Source of the DNA: Haloferax namakaokahaiae
GTDB taxonomy: Archaea; Halobacteriota; Halobacteria; Halobacteriales; Haloferacaceae
Direction: 5' to 3'
Length of the DNA stretch: 64,000 nucleotides
Assembly (NCBI RefSeq): GCF_042663225.1
Contig: NZ_JBHTAA010000001.1
Span: forward strand, 992,001-1,056,000
Shown here: positions 1-7,295 of the stretch, in pieces
How the letters are laid out: each line of letters opens with the position of its first letter
Numbering within the stretch: position 1 is the first letter of the stretch
Made by a program: the position numbers and the translations under genes
The notes under the pieces: generated by a model
Told to the model about the DNA's origin: nothing
What the model saw: only the letters and a program-made list of their open reading frames with translations
Database searches by the model: none

Positions 1-398
1 CAGCGTCGAAGCGCTGTAAACCACCGACTGAATTCGGGTGACGCGACGTGCGGTACATCTTTACCGACATAGCGGCGCGACTGCACGTTTTTCGGAGTCG
101 GCGTGCCGACCCCCACCCGAATAGTTTTATCAGTCACGTTTCAAGATAGGCTCGTGTTCCGAGTGGTCAATCCGATGCGTGTACGCTCCACAGCGTCGGG
201 TGGACCCGTTCACGTGTGACGTGCTGGTAAGATAGCAGTCAGACGCTGGCCGTCGAAACCGACCGACTCGTTCTGAACCGATTGTTGACCGAACAGCGAC
301 AGCGACACGATACGCCACGATGGCACACGAACGACACAGTCACACGACGAAGCCAGCCAGCACGCATCGACCATCCCCACGCACGGAGTCCACTCGCC
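1..398. other. Non-coding stretch before the first gene
   Basis: I see no convincing gene here. The open frames that enter this stretch have no recognisable product and mirror the gene that starts at 399. A short perfect hairpin (GTCGGC-GT-GCCGAC) lies near 97-110, followed by an AT-richer patch around 122-135 that could be promoter sequence for a gene outside the window or for the kinase-like gene. Confidence 0.5.
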
Positions 399-1424
399 AT
401 GACGAATGAAGATTCGACACCCGACCGGTCGGATGTGGTTCGCGTTCTCCGGGACCTCGACTCGCTTCCCGGACACGACGAGTCACCGCCACGCGAGTGG
501 ACCATCGAGTCAGCTTCGACAGGATACAACGAGGTGTACGTCTGTACTCCCCCTAACTCGAACGAACCGAAGGTGGTCGTCAAGTTTGCGACCTACTCGA
601 CGCGAGGGCACTTCCGGGCGGGAGTCGCCGCATATCGACTGCTCGACGCGTACACCGATCTTTCGGTTCCGACCCTGTACGGGGTCGAACTGGACGGCGA
701 GGCGACACCGCCAGCGATCGTCATGGAGTTTCTGCCGGGGGAGAGTCTCGCCGAAGGGTTTCTCGATACTGCACGCGTCACCAACCCAGATGCGGTCCGA
801 CTGGTCGGCGAAATCATCGCCGCGTCCGCGACGATTCCCGACCACGCTACCGAGGACTACGGATACATTCGAGACCACGAACGACGCCCAAGTGGGCCGT
901 GCGCAGTCGGAAACTACGACGACTGTCGGTCGTGGTTCCTCGACTACGCGGCGCAACTGTACTCGAACCCGCCAGAACACGAAGCACTCCAATCGGCCGT
1001 TCCCGAGGTGAGGTCGTACCTTCGTGCGAACGCCGACCGCCTCCCGAAGACACCCACGCAGTCCGTCGTCGTCACCGACTTCTCACCCGAGAACTTGCTG
1101 AGTTCCGACGGCACCCCACCCACCAGCCTCGACGGAGTAACGGGAATCATCGACTTAGAGCGCGCGAAATTGGCACCCGCGGAATTCGCGGCGGTGAACG
1201 TAGAGTACCTCCTGACGCGGTTCGTCTCCGACACGAGTGCCGTCAAAGAAGCGCTCTACGACCCGCTTCCGTTCTCGGCAGAGATGCCCGCCCGCGACCT
1301 GTATCGACTGATTGCGATGGGCCGGTCCGTCGGAGGACTGCCGCACTGGTACGAACCGGGAAGTGGAACCTTCGAAGAAAGAGGGAACGCAATCGCGTCG
1401 GAAATCGAGGAGATGCTCGACTGA
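399..1424 (+). CDS. Aminoglycoside phosphotransferase/choline kinase-family protein
   Basis: This is a soluble protein-kinase-like-fold phosphotransferase of 341 residues; the substrate is unknown. The C-terminal half has the loop TDFSPENLL, which matches the family's catalytic D-x4-N, and then GIIDLERAKL, which matches the metal-binding IDW/E segment. Position -2 of the catalytic Asp, usually His in this family, is Val here. The frame stays open upstream to 282, but the ATG at 399 starts the acidic, family-like sequence, while the upstream part is Arg/His-rich. The gene converges on the phosphoribosyltransferase gene, with 5 bases between the stops. The family (APH/ChoK/HipA-like) covers antibiotic, sugar and choline kinases, so no resistance role is implied. 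Confidence 0.8.
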   Translation: MTNEDSTPDRSDVVRVLRDLDSLPGHDESPPREWTIESASTGYNEVYVCTPPNSNEPKVVVKFATYSTRGHFRAGVAAYRLLDAYTDLSVPTLYGVELDGEATPPAIVMEFLPGESLAEGFLDTARVTNPDAVRLVGEIIAASATIPDHATEDYGYIRDHERRPSGPCAVGNYDDCRSWFLDYAAQLYSNPPEHEALQSAVPEVRSYLRANADRLPKTPTQSVVVTDFSPENLLSSDGTPPTSLDGVTGIIDLERAKLAPAEFAAVNVEYLLTRFVSDTSAVKEALYDPLPFSAEMPARDLYRLIAMGRSVGGLPHWYEPGSGTFEERGNAIASEIEEMLD

Positions 1425-1429
1425 GAGAC

Positions 1430-2581
1430 TTACTCCGCGCCGAAGCCGACGCGTTCGGCGTCCCGCGCCGAGTAGTCGGCCGCCGCGTCGATATCGAACT
1501 CGCGGACGAGTTCGCCGTCGCGGATGAGCGGTTCGAGCAACGGCGTCGCATCGTCGGGCGCGTCCTGCCCGCGAAGGCCGATGTGGTGGCCGCCGTCGTC
1601 GGTGCGGTAGACCTCCTTCGCGCCGGAGAGTTTGCCGCGTTTTGCCGCGAGTTCGCCCTCGACTTCGACGATGTCGAGCGCGAAATCGACCGGGTTCGCG
1701 TTGGAGATGTAGCCGCCGACGCCGAACCCGGAGACCACGTCGCGCAGTTCGCGCAGCTCCTCGGGGCCGAGACCGCCGCTCACGAAGATACCCACGTCTT
1801 CGTGGCCGCGGGCGTCGAGTTCCCAGCGAACCTCGCGGACGATGTGACGGAAGTCCCCGCGACGCGACGAGGTGGTGTCGAGACGGACGCTGTCGAGGTT
1901 GTCGCCGAGCGCATCGACCGCCGTGAGGACTTCGCCGACCTCGTCGCCGTAGGTGTCACAGAGCGCGACCCGCGGGACGCCCTCTGGGACTGCCTCGTCG
2001 AAGGCGCGGAAGGCGGCTTCCTGTTCGTCGCGGCCGAAAGCGATGACGAGCGCGTGGGGCATGGTGCCGCTGGCTTCGCGGCCGAGAATCTCCCCGGCGG
2101 CGACGTGCGAGAAGCCGTCGAGGCCGGCGACGAGCGCGCTTCGTTCGACCATCGCGGCGATAGACGGGTGGACGTGGCGCGCGCCGAACGAGAGGACGAT
2201 AGAGTCGGGCGCGGCGACTCGCGCTTCGAGGGCCGCCGTCGCGCACCCGGAGGCGTGCGAGAGAAAGCCGAGCAGCGAGGTTTCGAGGCGGGCGAAGTCG
2301 AGGTAGTCGCCTTCGATTCGCATGACTGGACCGCCGTCGAAGAGGCAGCCCTCGGGGACGGCATCGACGTCGAGGTCGTGGCCTTCGAGCAGCGCCGCCG
2401 CGTCTTTGACGCCGGCGAACACCTCGAACTCCCCGTCGGGGAACTGGTCTGCGGTCACCTCGGCGACGACGTGGGGGTTCTTCCCCGCGTGCCGAAGCGT
2501 CGCCTCGGTCCGCTGGAAGTAAGCATCGGTCGCGTCGCCGTCGCGGATGGCGTCGGGACCGACGATGTCGAACTCGGTCAT
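1430..2581 (-). CDS. pncB: Nicotinate phosphoribosyltransferase
   Basis: This enzyme joins nicotinate to PRPP to make nicotinate mononucleotide, the Preiss-Handler entry into NAD salvage, in the cytoplasm. The 383-residue protein has the archaeal short-form layout: an N-terminal region with DAYFQRTEATLRH, a central phosphoribosyltransferase barrel with the segments SFGARHVHP and VRLDTTSSRRGDFR, and a glycine-rich phosphate-binding turn, FVSGGLGPEEL. Quinolinate phosphoribosyltransferase shares the fold, but the length and these segments fit the nicotinate enzyme. An isochorismatase-family hydrolase at 6118-6693 could supply nicotinate, although four genes separate the ATG positions of the two. 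Confidence 0.88.
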   Translation of the reverse strand: MTEFDIVGPDAIRDGDATDAYFQRTEATLRHAGKNPHVVAEVTADQFPDGEFEVFAGVKDAAALLEGHDLDVDAVPEGCLFDGGPVMRIEGDYLDFARLETSLLGFLSHASGCATAALEARVAAPDSIVLSFGARHVHPSIAAMVERSALVAGLDGFSHVAAGEILGREASGTMPHALVIAFGRDEQEAAFRAFDEAVPEGVPRVALCDTYGDEVGEVLTAVDALGDNLDSVRLDTTSSRRGDFRHIVREVRWELDARGHEDVGIFVSGGLGPEELRELRDVVSGFGVGGYISNANPVDFALDIVEVEGELAAKRGKLSGAKEVYRTDDGGHHIGLRGQDAPDDATPLLEPLIRDGELVREFDIDAAADYSARDAERVGFGAE

Positions 2582-2651
2582 TTCCCGTCAATTCCATCCG
2601 AGCGATGAAAAGGTTGCATAATCGGTCCGGGCGGTCGAAGAGGAATTTTCT

Positions 2652-4046
2652 TCAATCGCCGTTAGAATGGACTGCGTCCAACGCCTCGACCGTCGGCGCG
2701 TTGACGACGGTCACCGTGTCGCCGTCTCGCGTCACGCGATAGGCGTCCGCGAACGGTCCCTCGTCGATGACGTAGGTGTTTGGCGCGACGCGAGAGGCGC
2801 CCATCCGGAGTTGGAGCATGACCTTCGTGTAGGTCGCCTCGAAGTTCTCCGCATCGGCGTCGGTGTCCCACGTGATTCGCCAGACGTAGGCGCGCTGGTC
2901 GGGGTTCTCGGTGGCGACCGTTTCGTTGGCGGGGCGGTACGGAACCACGAGGTCACCCGCCCATCCCGACGACGGCCCGCTCGTGTAGTTGTACGCCGAG
3001 TACGCGCCCGTATTCCGCTGGAGTTTGCCGCGGTCGATGGCGCGGTTCGCCCGCAACATCGCGTAGATGGAGGCTTCGCCCACCGTGTCCCCGGCCGGGT
3101 CGTGGTCGAACCGACTCCAGTTCTCGTTCGAGCGGTCTTCGATTTCGACCGCAACCGGGCGTTCGTCGGGGTAGCGGGCCGGATACAGGAGTTGTTCAGT
3201 GGAAACGGGGGGGTTCGCGTAGGCGTCGTTCACCGCCTCCCAGCCACCGCGTTCGTGGAGTTCCGAGACGAACGTCGGCCCCTCACTGTACGGCGTGTAG
3301 ATGACGAGGAACACCGAGAAGTCGAACGACCCGCCGGACGCCTCGCGCTCCGGTCGGGGGACGCACTCCCACTCCTCGCCGCACCGGTCGCCGTAGAGGT
3401 ACTCGACGTAGCGCGCGTCGCCCTCGGTGAGACCGTTATCTGCGAGTTGTTCGTCCTGCGTCGGTGGCGACGCGTCGAGTCCGAAGTGCTGGTCTTGGAG
3501 GGCATGCACGAGTTCGTGCGCCAGCGTCCCGCGCTCGATAGCCGGCGTGGGACTGTCGCTGACGATGACGATTCGGTCCTCGGCCGGGTCGTAGTAACCG
3601 AGCACCACACCGCCGTACAACTCGTCGAACACCTCCTCGATGGTTCGGTCCTCGCCGACGAGCAAGAGCGCCTCCCAGACCTGGTCGTTCCAGTCGGCGT
3701 GGACGGGGTCAGTTGGCGCGTCGGACTGCGCTCGGTACTCCTCGCGGGTGATGACTTCGACGGGGACTGGCTCTTCGAATTCGAGTTGGCGAACGAGTTC
3801 GACCCGCGCCATCGTTCGGGCGACGAACGCCTCGCGTTCGCTCGCGTTCAAGCCGTCGGACTGGTCGATGTCGATGGACTCGTTGTGCCAGTAACCGTTC
3901 TCCCACCCGAGTCTGTCAGTGGGTGGGTCGTCGGGCCACGACCAGTCGTCAGCCGACTGCGACAGTGTCGGGTCTGCGACTGGCGCGGCACACCCCGAGA
4001 CGAGGAGGAGGAGGGCGGCGAGAATCGGTGCGAGGTGTGACCGCAT
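2652..4046 (-). CDS. Hvo_1808 family surface lipoprotein, M48-like zinc-binding motif
   Basis: This is a 464-residue secreted protein. The hydrophobic signal peptide ends in a lipobox, LVSGC, with Cys19 as the likely lipid anchor. The core contains a classic zinc-peptidase helix, AHELVHALQDQHF (His177, Glu178, His181), so the protein could be a membrane-anchored metallopeptidase. I recognise it as a member of the haloarchaeal Hvo_1808 surface-protein family; activity has not been inferred beyond the motif. The C-terminal third (about 330-464) resembles the tail of the paralogue at 4506-5969. The two paralogues and the small lipoprotein between them all face the same way, which suggests tandem duplication and shared expression. 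Confidence 0.85.
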   Translation of the reverse strand: MRSHLAPILAALLLLVSGCAAPVADPTLSQSADDWSWPDDPPTDRLGWENGYWHNESIDIDQSDGLNASEREAFVARTMARVELVRQLEFEEPVPVEVITREEYRAQSDAPTDPVHADWNDQVWEALLLVGEDRTIEEVFDELYGGVVLGYYDPAEDRIVIVSDSPTPAIERGTLAHELVHALQDQHFGLDASPPTQDEQLADNGLTEGDARYVEYLYGDRCGEEWECVPRPEREASGGSFDFSVFLVIYTPYSEGPTFVSELHERGGWEAVNDAYANPPVSTEQLLYPARYPDERPVAVEIEDRSNENWSRFDHDPAGDTVGEASIYAMLRANRAIDRGKLQRNTGAYSAYNYTSGPSSGWAGDLVVPYRPANETVATENPDQRAYVWRITWDTDADAENFEATYTKVMLQLRMGASRVAPNTYVIDEGPFADAYRVTRDGDTVTVVNAPTVEALDAVHSNGD

Positions 4047-4089
4047 CTATGCGAACCTGCGCGGGAGAGGAGAAAAGGAGTTCGGCGCG

Positions 4090-4464
4090 TTAGCAGACGA
4101 CGATAAACGTTTGATAGGTCGTGTTTCCCTTTTCGACGTAGCGCGAACTTTTCCAGAACCAATACGCCTCCGTTCCTCGACCGAACGAGACGCCTCCGTT
4201 TAGTTCTCGGTCGAACTCTGACTGCCGGTCCGCGGGCATTTCGTCGTACTCTGTGATGGATTCGTCGTCGGGGACTGACTCGACAGCGGAGGTGTAGAGA
4301 CTGGCGTTGCAGTCGTGAGACGAGGTAGTTTGAGTAGTCGTCGTCGAGGTCTCCGAGGCCGTCGTCTCAGTCGTCGCCGTCACTATCTCATCGGTCGCAA
4401 CGGGCGCACCAACACATCCAGTAAGAAGCACGAGGAGAGCAACGGGGAGGAGAAAACGGGCCAT
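4090..4464 (-). CDS. Small secreted lipoprotein, function unknown
   Basis: This 124-residue protein has an N-terminal hydrophobic stretch ending in the lipobox LLTGC (Cys17). A Thr/Ser-rich linker (about 29-49) follows, typical of haloarchaeal O-glycosylated stalks. The small domain holds two further cysteines, Cys52 and the C-terminal Cys124, which could form a disulfide. The ATG at 4462-4464 was chosen because everything upstream in the frame is Arg-rich and mirrors the neighbouring gene, while the signal peptide starts exactly here. It lies 41 bases beyond the end of one Hvo_1808-like gene and 43 bases before the next one on the same strand. I do not recognise the domain. Confidence 0.7.
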   Translation of the reverse strand: MARFLLPVALLVLLTGCVGAPVATDEIVTATTETTASETSTTTTQTTSSHDCNASLYTSAVESVPDDESITEYDEMPADRQSEFDRELNGGVSFGRGTEAYWFWKSSRYVEKGNTTYQTFIVVC

Positions 4465-4505
4465 GCCACCCAATGAGAGGTGACAGCTAAGTATCTTGTC
4501 GCAAG

Positions 4506-5969
4506 TTACGACGCCAGTTCGGGTCGAATTTGGTCCACGTCTTCGGGTTCGGGTCCGTTGACGATGGTGACGCGCGTCCCGTCGCGGACGACGCGGAAGG
4601 CGTCGTTGAACTCGCCGTCGGGGACGACGTAGATGCCGTTGTCGAGAGTGTTGACGCCGTTCGCTCGAAGGATGTTCAGGTAGGCCGTCTCGAACTGTTT
4701 GGCGTCCTGTTCGGTGTCCCACTCGGTCACCCAGACGTAGCCGTACTCGGTCTCACCGCTGCCGGTCGTCTTGTAGGGGAACAGGCGGTCGTTCCCCCAT
4801 CCCGCGGAGGGTTTCGCGTCGTAGTTGTACGTGTCGTACTGGTCGCTCGTATCGAGCAGGCCGCGGATGTTGATGGTGTCAGCGCCGTTCATCCGCGCTT
4901 GGTACCACATCATCGCGTAGATGGAGGCCTCGCCGACGGTGTCAGAGCCGTCTTCGCCCTGATTGGGGAAGGTCTCCCAGCCGTTCGTGGCGGTGCTCTC
5001 GAACTCGATGGGAACCGGCTCTTCGTCGGTGAGGTGAATCGTCTGCTCGGAAGAGACCGGCGGGTTGCGAAGCGCGTCGTTCACGGCTTCCCAGCCACCC
5101 TGCTCGTAGAGCGAGTGGACGTACACCGGACCGTCCGAGTACGGTTGATAGATGGTCAAGAGGACGCCGAGGTTCGGCCCAGCGCCGCCCGACCCACCCG
5201 ACCCCGACCCGCCGTTGGCGGCGGGCGGGGCGACACAGTCCCACTCGCCGGAATTACAGCGCTCGGAGTACTGCTTTTCGACGTACGAAGCGTCGCCTTC
5301 GACGATGCCGTCGATAGCGAGGTCACCGTCTTGGGTCTGGCCCGAAAAGCGCTCGCTGGTGAGGTCGAAGTGCTGGTCTTGGAGGGCGTGGACCAGTTCG
5401 TGCGCGAGCGTGGCGTTGTCGATAGTCGGCGAGTCGGGCGTGCCGGTCACGACTTTGATTTCGCCCGCCCGCGGCGAGTAGAAGCCGAGGACGGCGCTAC
5501 TGGTCGTGTTGCCGATGGCGCTCGAACTACTCTCTCGCTCGCCGGTGATAAAGAGCGCCTCCCAGACTTGGTCGTTCCAGCGGTTGAACTCCGAGTCGGA
5601 CGCGCCGGTGTTGTTCGCGCTCCCTTGTCGGTACTCGTCACGCGAAATCACATCGACTGGGGCCTCCTCTTTAAATTCGAGTTGGCGAATGTGTTCGACA
5701 CGCGCCATCGACCGAGCGACGTAGGCTTCGACTTCGGCGTCGCTCAGGCCGTCGGACTGATTCACGTCTATCGATTCGTCGTACCAATACCCGTTCTCCC
5801 ACCCGAGCACGTCGCTGTCGGGGTCAGAGAACCCGTCTCGGTCCGGTGTCGAAGTCTGCGTCGTCTCCTGCGACGGCGCGGAGGCAGCGGGCCCGGAAAC
5901 TGGTGCCGCGCACCCTGCGAGGACGACGAGGGCGACGACGAGAAGCACGCGGGGACCTGTCATTCGCAT
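4506..5969 (-). CDS. Hvo_1808 family surface lipoprotein (second paralogue)
   Basis: This 487-residue secreted protein is homologous along its whole length to the one at 2652-4046: shared LGWENGYW near residue 55, LEHxRQLEF-type helix near 90-99, and AHELVHALQDQHF (His190, Glu191, His194). The lipobox is LAGC with Cys20. It differs by a Gly/Ser-rich insertion (about residues 250-270) just after a pair of cysteines, and by a Ser/Thr-rich stalk after the lipobox. The zinc motif is intact in both copies. An ATG two codons in is an equally good start. The promoter is probably in the 148 bases shared with the divergent hydrolase gene. Confidence 0.85.
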   Translation of the reverse strand: MRMTGPRVLLVVALVVLAGCAAPVSGPAASAPSQETTQTSTPDRDGFSDPDSDVLGWENGYWYDESIDVNQSDGLSDAEVEAYVARSMARVEHIRQLEFKEEAPVDVISRDEYRQGSANNTGASDSEFNRWNDQVWEALFITGERESSSSAIGNTTSSAVLGFYSPRAGEIKVVTGTPDSPTIDNATLAHELVHALQDQHFDLTSERFSGQTQDGDLAIDGIVEGDASYVEKQYSERCNSGEWDCVAPPAANGGSGSGGSGGAGPNLGVLLTIYQPYSDGPVYVHSLYEQGGWEAVNDALRNPPVSSEQTIHLTDEEPVPIEFESTATNGWETFPNQGEDGSDTVGEASIYAMMWYQARMNGADTINIRGLLDTSDQYDTYNYDAKPSAGWGNDRLFPYKTTGSGETEYGYVWVTEWDTEQDAKQFETAYLNILRANGVNTLDNGIYVVPDGEFNDAFRVVRDGTRVTIVNGPEPEDVDQIRPELAS

Positions 5970-6117
5970 ACATGATTCTTAGCCCGCACAGTGAAGTACC
6001 TTGTCTGATTCACTCACGCAGGAGTCTCCCGGTTGGCGACGAGTTGCGCGCCCTCGTTCGACTCTCCCCAGCGCTCACTCGCCGCACCATTTTGGTTCGC
6101 GCCGCCCAAGTTCGCGT

Positions 6118-6693
6118 ATGAAGTTTACACCGAGTGAGACGGCTATCGTCGTCGTGGACATGCAGAACGGCTTCTGTCACCCGGAGGGGAGCCTCTACGC
6201 GGCCGGGAGCGAGGCCGCAATCGAACCCGTCACCGAGTTGGTCGCCGCGGCCCGCGAAGCAGGCGCGCGAATCGTCTACACCCGCGACGTGCACCCACCC
6301 GACCAGTTCGACGACTCGCACTACTACGACGAGTTCGAGCGCTGGGGCGAACACGTCGTCGAGGGGACGTGGGACGCCGAACACCTCGCCGAACTCGACG
6401 TGCGCGAGGAGGACCTCGTCGTCGAGAAACACACCTACGACGCCTTCTACGAGACGCAACTCGACGGCTGGCTCGCCGCCCACGGCGTCCACGACCTCCT
6501 CCTCTGCGGAACGCTCGCCAACGTCTGCGTCCTCCACACCGCGGGCAGCGCCGGCTTGCGCGACTACCGGCCGGTGCTCGTCACCGACGCAATCGGGGCG
6601 CTCGAAGACGCCCACAAGGAGTACGCCGTCGAACACGCCGAGTGGTTGTTCGGCGAGACGGCGACGCTCGAAGATATCGAATTCCAGAGATAG
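6118..6693 (+). CDS. Isochorismatase-family cysteine hydrolase, possible nicotinamidase
   Basis: This 191-residue cytoplasmic hydrolase has the family's catalytic triad: Asp14 in VVVDMQNGF, Lys104 in VVEKHTYDAF and Cys137 in LANVCVLHTA. The residue before the triad Cys region forms the usual cis-peptide site. Metal ligands of true nicotinamidases (Asp/His pairs) are plausible in RDVHPPDQFDDSHY (about 56-69), so deamidation of nicotinamide to nicotinate is the best guess. The phosphoribosyltransferase at 1430-2581 would use the product. The ATG at 6118 begins the family core; an upstream TTG would add an unconvincing basic leader. It converges on the thioesterase gene with 3 bases between stops. 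Confidence 0.82.
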   Translation: MKFTPSETAIVVVDMQNGFCHPEGSLYAAGSEAAIEPVTELVAAAREAGARIVYTRDVHPPDQFDDSHYYDEFERWGEHVVEGTWDAEHLAELDVREEDLVVEKHTYDAFYETQLDGWLAAHGVHDLLLCGTLANVCVLHTAGSAGLRDYRPVLVTDAIGALEDAHKEYAVEHAEWLFGETATLEDIEFQR

Positions 6694-6696
6694 AAA

Positions 6697-7182
6697 TTAG
6701 TCGCGGAAGAGTCGGTACGCGCCCTGTCCGGTCGCCACCGCGTCGTCCCACTCGTTCGCGGGCGTGGTGCGAGCGGCAACGTCCTCGTCGTCCTCGGGGT
6801 CGGTGCTGACGACCGTAATCGTGCTGACGCCGACGCTTCCACCAGCGCGGACCACGTCGGCGACGGCCGTGAGGTCGCCCGACGCGCGTCGGAGGTAGTT
6901 CACGTTGAGATTGATAGTGGCGACGCCGCCGGAGAGCGGGTCGTCGAACGTAGTTCGGAGCGCAATCCCGCCCGCGGTGTCGATAAGCGTGGCGGCGATA
7001 CCGCCGTGAATCGTCGGCGGCGACACGGTGTTGGTGAGTTTCTCGTCGTACGGGATGGTCATCACGAGACGACCGCGTTCGATGGCATCGACCTGCGTGT
7101 TGAGCCACGAGAGATAGCCGTGTTCCTCCTCGATGTGCCGCTGGACGATGGTGGCGGCTTCCGCGGGGAATTCTTCGCTCAT
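6697..7182 (-). CDS. PaaI-family hotdog thioesterase
   Basis: This 161-residue protein is predicted to hydrolyse an acyl-CoA thioester. It carries the hotdog signature HGGIAATLIDTAGGIAL (about residues 60-76), where the Asp is the catalytic carboxylate of PaaI enzymes, and the second strand block INLNVNYLRRASGD that forms the dimer sheet. The family works as homotetramers in the cytoplasm. The ATG at 7180-7182 gives a normal family length; longer in-frame starts overlap the promoter and coding start of the histidine kinase gene on the other strand. The substrate cannot be told from sequence. Confidence 0.85.
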   Translation of the reverse strand: MSEEFPAEAATIVQRHIEEEHGYLSWLNTQVDAIERGRLVMTIPYDEKLTNTVSPPTIHGGIAATLIDTAGGIALRTTFDDPLSGGVATINLNVNYLRRASGDLTAVADVVRAGGSVGVSTITVVSTDPEDDEDVAARTTPANEWDDAVATGQGAYRLFRD

Positions 7183-7295
7183 GGCACGACTGAAGCGGCC
7201 CGCTGTCATGTAAGCGACGGTCGCCAGTCGGTCGAAATGCGGGCCGACGTATCGGCGAGCGTGGGATATATACCGAATGCCGTGGGTCAACACAT

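Noticed and set aside
130..583. Small open frames in the first 600 bases on the minus strand
   Set aside because: No ribosome-binding or promoter support and no domain; part of them mirrors the kinase-like gene.
899..2608. 569-codon plus-strand open frame across the kinase and phosphoribosyltransferase genes
   Set aside because: It overlaps two well-supported genes, one in another frame and one antisense. The product is Arg/Glu/Val-rich shadow sequence.
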